Part shown: piece by piece, positions 7,697-13,584 of the stretch
Numbering within the stretch: the stretch's first letter is position 1
Layout: the number at the start of each line of letters is the position of its first letter
Origin: Scatosoma sp045614565
GTDB lineage: Bacteria > Bacillota > Clostridia > Christensenellales > Borkfalkiaceae
Reading direction: 5' to 3'
Assembly (NCBI GenBank): GCA_045614565.1
Contig: JAZLDG010000041.1
Coordinates: forward strand, 1-14,109
Length of the DNA stretch: 14,109 bases
Notes under the pieces: generated by a model
The model's input: only the letters and a program-made list of their open reading frames with translations
Databases searched by the model: none
What the model was told of the DNA's origin: nothing
Position numbers and translations under genes: made by a program

Positions 7697-7909
7697 TCAA
7701 TAATTTAGTAAATTTTTCCACGTGATGCTATCGCAAACCGTGTCGCCGTTGATATAATGCGCTTGACGGAATCGGCGCAACGGCGGCAACGTCTTTTCAT
7801 CAAACCGCCCCGTTTGCGGGCATCTATAACCCCAATAATTCAACGCGGCTTGCATAACATACACAAAAATGTTTTCGTCGCCGAATTCCAACACGGGCGG
7901 GTTAATCAT
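7697..7909 (-). CDS. Stand-alone peptidoglycan-binding domain protein (70 aa)
   Basis: Residues about 15-68 match the peptidoglycan-binding domain type 1: YVMQAALNYWGY, then TGRFDEKTLPPLRRFRQ, and a final DSITWKNLL. In endolysins this three-helix domain targets the enzyme to the cell wall. Here it makes up the whole protein and no catalytic domain is present in frame. The gene lies right after the holin and before scaffold, which is the lysis position. I chose the ATG at 7909, which has AGGAG about 13 bases upstream. A TTG at 7945 would add 12 residues and overlap the holin gene. It could be a wall-binding partner of a separate hydrolase such as the tail lysozyme. Confidence 0.7.
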   Translation of the reverse strand: MINPPVLEFGDENIFVYVMQAALNYWGYRCPQTGRFDEKTLPPLRRFRQAHYINGDTVCDSITWKNLLNY

Positions 7910-7916
7910 AGTTTCT

Positions 7917-8339
7917 TCATTTCTCCTCACTTTCTGCTTCTTCAACGTCGGGCGGCTTTTCTATCTTCGCAAATATCTTGTGCAGATATTTTGCCAAATC
8001 GGGGTTTATCGCGGCAATGTTTTCAATAACGCTTCCGACTTCCATAAACGAAATATAAATACAGATTGCCCCCGCAAGCGACACGGGAATTTTAACGCCG
8101 ATATACGGAAAAAGAATATCACAGGCAACCCCGAAAATAAAAGCTAATACTTCGCCTAACTTGTGATACAACCCTGTCCGCATAACCGAAGAACTGTATG
8201 CTTGCGTCGCAAACGCTTTCAATAATCCCGTTATAACATCGAAAGCAATAAACAAAAGGATAATCGCGCCCGCTTTGATTTGGGGCGTCAACGCTTCAAG
8301 CGTTATTACAGAAAAAGCAAAAGTTGTTGTTTCTTCCAT
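7917..8339 (-). CDS. Holin (phage holin 4 family, phi29 gp14-like)
   Basis: This is a 140-residue membrane protein with three likely transmembrane segments, at about residues 22-42, 60-80 and 84-106, and a charged, Glu-rich C-terminal tail. The segments FDVITGLLKAF and SSSVMRTGLYHKLGEVLAF fit the holin-4 (toxin secretion/lysis) family signature. Holins make holes in the cytoplasmic membrane at a set time so that the wall hydrolase can act. phi29 gp14 has 131 residues. The gene lies 6 bases after a small unknown gene and directly before the peptidoglycan-binding protein, a lysis cassette arrangement. Confidence 0.85.
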   Translation of the reverse strand: MEETTTFAFSVITLEALTPQIKAGAIILLFIAFDVITGLLKAFATQAYSSSVMRTGLYHKLGEVLAFIFGVACDILFPYIGVKIPVSLAGAICIYISFMEVGSVIENIAAINPDLAKYLHKIFAKIEKPPDVEEAESEEK

Positions 8340-8345
8340 TTTGCC

Positions 8346-8525
8346 CTACTCCCATAAAACCGACAGTTGCCCTTGCGACTTCGTAAACTTGACAACCGTT
8401 CCGCCCGCGGTCGTTGCTTGGATTTTTTCAACGTTACTTTCGGTTATCTCTTGCAGATCGGTTACGTTTTTCAATGACGAAACCGCCGGCGAATTGTCGT
8501 CTGTATAAACAAAAACAACCCGCAT
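8346..8525 (-). CDS. Unknown small protein, first gene after the structured RNA (59 aa)
   Basis: This is a 59-residue protein (MRVVFVYTDDNSPAVSSLKN ...) without membrane segments or cysteines. AAAGGGG lies 8 bases before the ATG at 8525, so this start is chosen. An in-frame ATG at 8543 would place the ribosome site inside the coding region. It is the first coding region downstream of the late promoter and of the two RNA structures, and the holin gene follows after 6 bases. I do not recognise it. A role in lysis timing or virion assembly cannot be separated by sequence. Confidence 0.65.
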   Translation of the reverse strand: MRVVFVYTDDNSPAVSSLKNVTDLQEITESNVEKIQATTAGGTVVKFTKSQGQLSVLWE

Positions 8526-8554
8526 ATCCAACACCCCTTTCATTTATAGATTAC

Positions 8555-8584
8555 AAGCGGGATTACTGCCACGCAACCCCGCTT
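8555..8584 (-). other. Ten-base-pair hairpin following the structured RNA
   Basis: AAGCGGGGTT (8584-8575) pairs with AATCCCGCTT (8564-8555), including one G-U pair, around a 10-base loop (GCGTGGCAGT). It begins 7 bases after the closing helix of the candidate pRNA. No T-rich tract follows on the minus strand, so complete termination is unlikely. It may define the 3' end of the RNA by processing or pausing. The full-length 174-nt phi29 pRNA also has a separate 3' domain beyond its 120-nt functional core. Confidence 0.6.
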
Positions 8585-8591
8585 TATATAA

Positions 8592-8666
8592 TGCGAATAA
8601 AGTTAAGGGGCGGTTTAACCCCATGCGCCCCGATTCCGTCGGGCAACCTACGCGCTTTTATCCGCA
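8592..8666 (-). ncRNA. Candidate packaging RNA (phi29 pRNA-like)
   Basis: The minus strand can fold into a three-way junction. A closing helix of 10 pairs joins TGCGGATAAA (8666-8657) to TTTATTCGCA (8601-8592), with one G-U pair. Arm one has GCGC/GCGC (8655-8652 with 8628-8625), an eight-base bulge on the 5' side only (8651-8644, GUAGGUUG), then CCCGA/UCGGG (8643-8639 with 8633-8629) with loop CGGAA. Arm two is GGGG/CCCC (8622-8619 with 8610-8607) with loop UUAAACCG. phi29 pRNA has this same layout and multimerises by pairing AACC and GGUU between its two loops. Here the bulge holds GGUU and the loop holds AACC. It lies beside the ATPase gene, under its own promoter. The 75-nt length is close to the prohead-binding core of phi29 pRNA. 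A late-operon leader or riboswitch is the main alternative. Confidence 0.68.
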
Positions 8667-8671
8667 ACTAT

Positions 8672-8701
8672 AGTATATTATATTTATAGAACGTTTGTCA
8701 A
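8672..8701 (-). promoter_or_regulatory. Late / pRNA promoter
   Basis: On the minus strand TTGACA (8701-8696) and TATACT (8677-8672) are separated by 18 bases, a close match to the housekeeping sigma-factor consensus. The -35 box uses the Leu-Thr codons near the end of the ATPase gene, and the spacer spans its stop codon. The predicted start, about 8665, coincides with the first bases of the closing helix of the candidate pRNA, as expected for an RNA with a functional 5' end. Late genes downstream have no other promoter that I can identify. Confidence 0.72.
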
Positions 8702-9742
8702 TGTATATTTACAATAATAGTCGCAAAATGCCACATTGCCCCGCAACCATGCGTCAAGAAAGAAACGTTGTTCACGCTTGAAGCGGCGGCGGTTCATGTC
8801 GTCGTCAACATATACCCGTTTCGGCGTTCCGCTTTTGTGCCGCGTAACATAGTATTTGTTTTCACTTTTGTGCTTATAGATAAAAACATCGTCGTTCCAA
8901 CTTGCCGAAATGCGGTATTCCTTAATCGGTTCTTGCGAAATGTACAAATATGTGTTGCTGTCAAAATCGTTCTTCAACGCCATTGTCGCAAAATCGTTAT
9001 CCGTCGCGGCGCGGTATAATGCCGTGTTTTTCTTCGCTTCTGAAATCGGCGAATCGCGAAAGATAAAAACCGCAATGCCCTTTTCGGGAATAACACATTC
9101 CTGTTTTCCCCGCAACGCCATTTTGTCGATTTTGTCCATAATTCCCAACGATTGAAAAACAGGGCTTGCAATGCTGTTTGCGTTGCTTAAACAGACAAGT
9201 TTAAAATCTTTCTTTCCTTTCAATGAACGGTTTCGCGCAATGGTTTCAACCATATTTAAAACCGCGTCGCCCTCATTCCGAATTGATTTGACGTGTTTTT
9301 CTGGTATGAATTCATCATAAACCCCAATAGTAACCGTTTCCATATTGAAACCGCGTATTTTGTGCATTGTTGTTAATGCGCCAATATAGCCAATTGCTTC
9401 GCCCACGGGTTTTAATTGCCCGTCGTCGTTCAGTTCCCCGCGCCAAACACCGCTAATGCTTTTCACGTGCGGAAGTTTAGAAACGTAAATCGGCGGGTAT
9501 TTTTGCGGGTTGTCCAGAATAACGGGTTGAAACGGCGACAAATCATAATAACTTATCGCGTCCGCTTCATCCTGTGTCCGTCTTATGAAGAAAAATTTTT
9601 CATCTTCGGGCAAATTAAGCAACACGTCAACCGCCCCGTATGTTTTGCCCGTTCCGCGCCCACCAATAACAAAAATGAACGGATAAGGCAACCCCATAAT
9701 TTTATGCATGTCGGCATATCCGTTTTTCAAATAAATGTTCAT
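8684..9742 (-). CDS. DNA packaging ATPase (phi29 gp16-like)
   Basis: This is a 352-residue ATPase; phi29 gp16 is 332. It forms a ring on the prohead portal and drives DNA into the capsid, in phi29 together with pRNA. Walker A is GGRGTGKT (residues 27-34) and Walker B is IGVYDEF (139-145), with E144 the probable catalytic glutamate. A sensor-like stretch LVCLSNAN follows at about residue 183. The C-terminal part (from about 270) is rich in Lys, Arg and Tyr, fitting a nucleic-acid-binding domain. AAGGGGGG lies 4 bases before the ATG. A terminator stands immediately upstream, and a promoter plus the candidate pRNA begin in its last codons. Confidence 0.9.
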   Translation of the reverse strand: MNIYLKNGYADMHKIMGLPYPFIFVIGGRGTGKTYGAVDVLLNLPEDEKFFFIRRTQDEADAISYYDLSPFQPVILDNPQKYPPIYVSKLPHVKSISGVWRGELNDDGQLKPVGEAIGYIGALTTMHKIRGFNMETVTIGVYDEFIPEKHVKSIRNEGDAVLNMVETIARNRSLKGKKDFKLVCLSNANSIASPVFQSLGIMDKIDKMALRGKQECVIPEKGIAVFIFRDSPISEAKKNTALYRAATDNDFATMALKNDFDSNTYLYISQEPIKEYRISASWNDDVFIYKHKSENKYYVTRHKSGTPKRVYVDDDMNRRRFKREQRFFLDAWLRGNVAFCDYYCKYTLTNVL

Positions 9743-9754
9743 GTTACCCCCCTT

Positions 9755-9784
9755 AAAAAGAAAAGCCCGCGTTGAAGCGGGCTT
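9755..9784 (-). terminator. Rho-independent terminator between early and late blocks
   Basis: AAGCCCGC (minus strand 9784-9777) pairs with GCGGGCTT (9770-9763), an eight-pair GC-rich stem with a six-base loop, followed by TTCTTTTT. It would end the early transcript after the putative single-strand-binding protein gene. The T tract ends only a few bases before the ribosome site of the ATPase gene, so ATPase expression must depend on read-through or on antitermination. No convincing promoter lies between the terminator and that gene. Confidence 0.85.
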
Positions 9785-9800
9785 AATTTAGCTTGTGTAA

Positions 9801-10160
9801 TCAGACAACGGCGGCTAAGTCGCAATCCATGAAACGGCGGTCGGATTTGGTTTTCCCGTCGGTAAACTTGATTGAAAAATCGCGCCCGTTTACCATATCG
9901 AGAATTTCGAAGAAACTGCGCTGAACCGTCGCGCTCTGTGCAGTAATTACTTCGTCGCCCGACAGGATAGAAAGCAACTTCACGGTTTCGCCCTTGTTGT
10001 TTTCGTCTTCGTAAAGCAAATACGCGGTGACGGGGTAAACTTCTTCAAGTTCTTCGTCTGTAAGCTTGTTGGCGGATTTGTTGGTTTTGCCCTTAGTCAG
10101 CTTATAAAGCATAAGAGTTTCATTTTCAAGATTGTCAATGTTCGTCTTCAAGATTTTCAT
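9801..10160 (-). CDS. Putative single-stranded DNA-binding protein
   Basis: This is a 119-residue protein, close to the 124 of the phi29 SSB (gp5). After a Lys-rich N-terminal segment it shows alternating strands: VTAYLLYEDENNKGETVKLL, then SGDEVITAQSATVQRSFFEI, then FSIKFTDGKTKSDRRFMDCD. That pattern resembles small replication-associated ssDNA-binding proteins of Gram-positive mobile elements. It is the last gene of the early block, directly after the polymerase and before a terminator. Coating displaced strands is a logical need in protein-primed replication. The ribosome site AAAGGATG lies 8 bases before the ATG. The identification is inference; an unrelated early protein cannot be excluded. 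Confidence 0.5.
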   Translation of the reverse strand: MKILKTNIDNLENETLMLYKLTKGKTNKSANKLTDEELEEVYPVTAYLLYEDENNKGETVKLLSILSGDEVITAQSATVQRSFFEILDMVNGRDFSIKFTDGKTKSDRRFMDCDLAAVV

Positions 10161-10187
10161 GTGTGCTACATCCTTTCAAAATAAATA

Positions 10188-12317
10188 TTATTGTTCTTTT
10201 TTCAGAACACCCTCATTATAAAGCATTTTCGCGATTCTGTCAACTTCAATTTTACTTAAAGTTATAATATCTTTGTACGCTTGTATCGTTCCTACGGTGT
10301 ATTCGCTTTGGTACAAATAAAGATTACTTGTTATCGGAATTTCATGTTCGCCGACTTTGTAAGTTGTTATTTCGGGAATGTCGTTGTATTTTGCCGCAAG
10401 CCCGCCCGCGTCATAAAATACAAAATCATCTTGCAACACTTCAAGCCCGCCGCGTTCTTCAAGTTCTATTGCGCCTTTTTTCTTGTCGACGCCCGCAATC
10501 GTAACGTAAAGTTTCCCGCGTTCGTCGCGGTAACCGTATTTTTTACTTCCACAACTCTTAAATTCGGAGTAGTATCCATCGTCTTCCGCAACCCCGCAAA
10601 AATGCGTTTTCCCTTTCGCGTCAACCGCATATGCGCCGCTTGCTTTGCTTGCCGCAATCTTTTCGGCGTTATATTCTGAAAAATCAACTTTCCCGATATA
10701 TTTAACGCTGTCCGTATCCGAATATATATAATCGGAAAAATTATTTAAATCGTTTTGCCGCGCGCTTGCGATTTTTACCATTTTAAAAAGTTCCATTCTT
10801 GCAAGGGCGGTCGTATATATGCCGAATTGATACGGTAACCAATAACCCCGCTTGCATTGGGCAAATATTTCATCCGTTGACAAGCTGTCGTTATAATGAA
10901 AATCTTTATCCGAATTTAAATAATCTATCTGTATTCTAATCGGCGCGGTTGCAAAAAGCCCATAAATGCCGTTTAAGCGGTTTTTACTTTTATTATATAG
11001 CGTTTCGTTAAATTCGCCCGAAAGCCCTTTCAATTCGGTTTTCAACTTATATTGCTTTATAATAAAATCAATTATGCATTGCGGAATTTTCCCTTTCGGG
11101 GCTTTATACCATTTCAGAACGTCAATGTCAAAATTATACGTTTCATTGATAATCATATAATCAATATCGGTTAGCGCACAAGTCAATGACGTTGCGGACA
11201 ATATGCGCCCGTTATAAACCTTGCCGCCGATAATGTTATAACTCTTATCTTTTGAAATATAAGGCGAACCCCAAAACGGATTTTTCAACGACACGTTGCG
11301 AAGCGTCACTTCCATTAAAATGGCGCGATTTCTAACGTATATAAGTTTCTCTAAATAATCGCGGTCAATTTTTTGTTCCACAAGCGCAAACGGTTCAACG
11401 GGAAAGTCGGACGAATTGCACAATACGTCGGGATAACTTGACGAACGGTCAGCGGATGAAATGCCGTACAAAATATCATTGACGTAAAATCGATTGCAAT
11501 GCGTGTCGCCGCCGCGGAACGCAAGGCGCATAATGCGGTATAGTTCTGGATCGGGAAAATACGGTTTTGCGTATTTATAGCCGATATTTTCAAAAACTAT
11601 CTTTTTAAGTTCCTTGCGGATAAATCCCGTTGACGTTAACGGGCAACTCATAAGATTTTCTTTTTCCGAAATCAGTAAAGCGCGTATTGCTTCAACCAAT
11701 CCCAACACGTCATTTTGACAGTAGCGCATTTCTTCAACCGTCAAATCAGAAAACCAGAACCGTTGCAATCCATAGTCGAAATCAGATAGTTTTTGATGTT
11801 TCACGTGAAACTTTCGGGTAAAATCGCGCAAATTCATGTTTGACAATCTGTACGAACAACGAAACTCAAACCTATGTTCAAACATTGAAAAATAAAGAAC
11901 CTTGCGCCGTTCGGTTGCGAACACTTCATCGATTTGAAAATCATACACCCCCTTTAAAAACGAGAATTCAAAACTTGCGTTGTGGATATATACAACTAAA
12001 GTTGTTTTTTGTGGTATTGCCGTTAACGCCTTTTTCAAGAACCCTAAAAACTCTTCCCACGTCCGACCAAATACAGTTAATTCTTCGTCAATTTGAAATT
12101 GCCAGATATACATGACAGCTTGTTGCACGTCGTCAAGATTGGTCGTTTCAATATCGAACGCGCAAATACAATCTAACACGTCAAATTTTTCAACGCTTCG
12201 GTTCTTGTTTTTGCGCCGTTTTATAATAGGGAACTGTCGAAAGATAACGGGGTCGAAGTCGTGGACATCGACCCATTTTTCAAGCGGCAACGGCAAAAAC
12301 GGCGCATTTTGTATCAT
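10188..12317 (-). CDS. Protein-primed family-B DNA polymerase
   Basis: This is a 709-residue polymerase, longer than the 575 of phi29. It extends the first nucleotide attached to terminal protein and copies the genome by strand displacement. Exonuclease motifs: Exo I FDIETTN (54-60, D55 and E57), Exo II HNASFEF (112-118) and Exo III YCQND (199-203). Polymerase motifs: FRGGDTHCN (267-275, the YxGG-type linker), motif A ADRSSSYP (289-296, D290), motif B KNRLNGIYG (445-453), motif C YSDTDS (532-537, D534 and D536) and the KKY motif (592-594). The long stretch between motifs A and B fits the family-specific TPR1 and TPR2 insertions. The ATG overlaps the stop of the upstream gene as ATGA, so the pair is coupled. 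Exo II has Glu where phi29 has Asp. Confidence 0.95.
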   Translation of the reverse strand: MIQNAPFLPLPLEKWVDVHDFDPVIFRQFPIIKRRKNKNRSVEKFDVLDCICAFDIETTNLDDVQQAVMYIWQFQIDEELTVFGRTWEEFLGFLKKALTAIPQKTTLVVYIHNASFEFSFLKGVYDFQIDEVFATERRKVLYFSMFEHRFEFRCSYRLSNMNLRDFTRKFHVKHQKLSDFDYGLQRFWFSDLTVEEMRYCQNDVLGLVEAIRALLISEKENLMSCPLTSTGFIRKELKKIVFENIGYKYAKPYFPDPELYRIMRLAFRGGDTHCNRFYVNDILYGISSADRSSSYPDVLCNSSDFPVEPFALVEQKIDRDYLEKLIYVRNRAILMEVTLRNVSLKNPFWGSPYISKDKSYNIIGGKVYNGRILSATSLTCALTDIDYMIINETYNFDIDVLKWYKAPKGKIPQCIIDFIIKQYKLKTELKGLSGEFNETLYNKSKNRLNGIYGLFATAPIRIQIDYLNSDKDFHYNDSLSTDEIFAQCKRGYWLPYQFGIYTTALARMELFKMVKIASARQNDLNNFSDYIYSDTDSVKYIGKVDFSEYNAEKIAASKASGAYAVDAKGKTHFCGVAEDDGYYSEFKSCGSKKYGYRDERGKLYVTIAGVDKKKGAIELEERGGLEVLQDDFVFYDAGGLAAKYNDIPEITTYKVGEHEIPITSNLYLYQSEYTVGTIQAYKDIITLSKIEVDRIAKMLYNEGVLKKEQ

Positions 12318-12949
12318 TTTTTGGTCTTCTTTCTCTTTTTCTTGACAATCAAATGTTCTTGCCCTATCGCGCGCAAGTAATCGTTGAACATGCGCGACAT
12401 TGAAGACTTGTTCGTTTTGGGCGTGAAACGTTCGCTTATCTTGTCGAAGATTTCAGCGGCAAAGTCGCTATCCATTGTCAACTTGCGCCCTTGCGCCGTT
12501 TCCATTTGATATTTTACCCGCCACATTTCCATAAAATCGGAAAACAGTTTTTCGTTGTCAACGGTTACGCTTTCAAATCCTAACGCCTGAAGCTTCGCAA
12601 CTTTGCGCGCCGCGATTGCTTTGCGCCCTTTCGCGGTCGAACGTTCGGCTTTTAAAAACTTCTTGACATCAACAAGGGCTTTCGCAAGATTGCCAACATC
12701 TTCTTTACCAATCGTGCGCGTTTCGGGGAAAAGCTCCTCAGTTGATAAGTCGCCCGCCTGTTGTGCGCGCTTTATGCGTTTGTTGGCAACTTTACGCAAA
12801 GCGGCGTATTCTTTGCGCGCCGCGGGAATTTCTGCGCCGTTACCGCGGGAAAGTCGGCGCATAACAGATTGAACAGTTCGGTTGCTTTTAATTTCTTTCG
12901 GCATTTTGCCGAACGGGGTTTCTTCGAATTCAGAATATTTAATAGCCAT
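12314..12949 (-). CDS. Putative genome terminal protein (replication primer)
   Basis: This is a 211-residue, strongly basic protein immediately upstream of the polymerase and coupled to it by an ATGA overlap. phi29 has the same order, gene 3 (terminal protein, 266 aa) then gene 2 (polymerase). Terminal protein supplies a hydroxyl residue to prime DNA synthesis and stays covalently bound at the 5' ends. The sequence is mainly helical, with a Lys/Arg-rich N-terminal half (SVMRRLSRGNG and REYAALR-like helices) that could bind DNA, a possible coiled segment and a Lys-rich end (KKKRKKTKK). The priming Ser, Thr or Tyr cannot be chosen by eye; the cluster TNKSSMSR (about 178-185) is one candidate. 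Role assigned by position and composition. Confidence 0.6.
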   Translation of the reverse strand: MAIKYSEFEETPFGKMPKEIKSNRTVQSVMRRLSRGNGAEIPAARKEYAALRKVANKRIKRAQQAGDLSTEELFPETRTIGKEDVGNLAKALVDVKKFLKAERSTAKGRKAIAARKVAKLQALGFESVTVDNEKLFSDFMEMWRVKYQMETAQGRKLTMDSDFAAEIFDKISERFTPKTNKSSMSRMFNDYLRAIGQEHLIVKKKRKKTKK

Positions 12950-13275
12950 TAGTCGTTTACCCCTTTCGCTTGTTCTGTCAGAAAATAGCGGAAATTTACT
13001 TTACACTTGGATTCGGGCGTTGCGACTATATACCCGTTTCCGTATTTTCCGCAATAGGGCAAAACTGCAAACGCATGTTTTGGTAAATATCCGTTATGGG
13101 TTGACGCGTGGTGGAAATGGTAACCACGCATTAACAAATCATACTGCGCGCCGACAACGGTTGCGCGTCCATACAGCGTTTCGGGGTAACCGTGAAGACG
13201 CGCGCCGCGTGTCGCTTTAATGTTTGTTGTCGTGCAGTTTTTCGCCCATGGTGCGTTTACGCTTGGTTCTATCAT
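12949..13275 (-). CDS. Unknown early protein (108 aa)
   Basis: This is a 108-residue protein with many aromatic and histidine residues (RGYHFHHASTHNGYLPKHAF) and three cysteines (about residues 14, 75 and 91). I use the ATG at 13275 because AAAGGGGG lies 11 bases upstream. This makes it overlap the previous gene by 59 bases. The frame stays open further upstream, but no ribosome site supports a longer form. Its stop overlaps the terminal protein ATG in TAATG. The His/Cys content would allow metal binding, but no known motif is complete. Its place just before the replication genes suggests an early host-control or replication role. Not recognised. Confidence 0.6.
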   Translation of the reverse strand: MIEPSVNAPWAKNCTTTNIKATRGARLHGYPETLYGRATVVGAQYDLLMRGYHFHHASTHNGYLPKHAFAVLPYCGKYGNGYIVATPESKCKVNFRYFLTEQAKGVND

Positions 13276-13465
13276 GTGGATATTTTCCCCCTTTCTTGAT
13301 TTCGCGGTTAATTTCGCGGTGCAAATACGCGAAGAACATACATGACGGTTCGTTTTCGCACATCGGGCAAGGCGTCCGCGGGTGTTCGCAAATAAGGTAT
13401 TTTTCAAGCATGTTCAAAACGGTTCGCTTGTCGCGGTAAGTCGGCAAGTCAAATACAAATGTCAT
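13217..13465 (-). CDS. Unknown early protein with a four-cysteine cluster (82 aa)
   Basis: This is an 82-residue protein with four cysteines spaced C26-x6-C33-x2-C36-x5-C42 in CEHPRTPCPMCENEPSC, which could bind a zinc ion. A basic C-terminal half follows (REINREIKKGGKYPHDRTKR), consistent with nucleic-acid contact. GGGGGT lies 7 bases before the ATG at 13465. A TTG 15 bases upstream is rejected because the ribosome site would be inside it. The start follows the stop of the membrane peptide gene by one base. A small zinc-ribbon regulator is possible, but this is inference from cysteine spacing only. Confidence 0.65.
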   Translation of the reverse strand: MTFVFDLPTYRDKRTVLNMLEKYLICEHPRTPCPMCENEPSCMFFAYLHREINREIKKGGKYPHDRTKRKRTMGEKLHDNKH

Positions 13466-13466
13466 T

Positions 13467-13577
13467 TCATTTACCCCCAAAAATCATAGTAATCATAAGA
13501 ATAATAATGAAGAAACAAACCGCTACAAAGAAAATTATCGCGTCAGCAACGTAACGCGATAACCAGAACGCAATCAT
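13467..13577 (-). CDS. Small membrane peptide (36 aa)
   Basis: This short gene encodes MIAFWLSRYVADAIIFF followed by a hydrophobic run to about residue 33 and a final GGK. One transmembrane helix (about residues 12-33) is clear. AAAGGGGGTGA lies 7 bases before the ATG, one of the best ribosome sites in the window, which supports a real gene despite its size. It is packed tightly between two early genes: the upstream stop is 7 bases away and the next ATG starts one base after its stop. phi29 has small membrane proteins that anchor replication (gp16.7 and gp1), so a membrane role in replication is one possibility. Confidence 0.65.
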   Translation of the reverse strand: MIAFWLSRYVADAIIFFVAVCFFIIILMITMIFGGK

Positions 13578-13584
13578 ATTAAAG

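Noticed and set aside
8526..8543. Upstream ATG at 8543 for the 59-aa gene
   Set aside because: The ribosome site AAAGGGG lies between this ATG and the one at 8525, so the later start is the functional one.
9785..9900. A possible promoter just upstream of the ATPase terminator
   Set aside because: Candidate boxes (TTGTCT/TAAATT) have a spacing of only 12 bases, and alternatives are poor matches.
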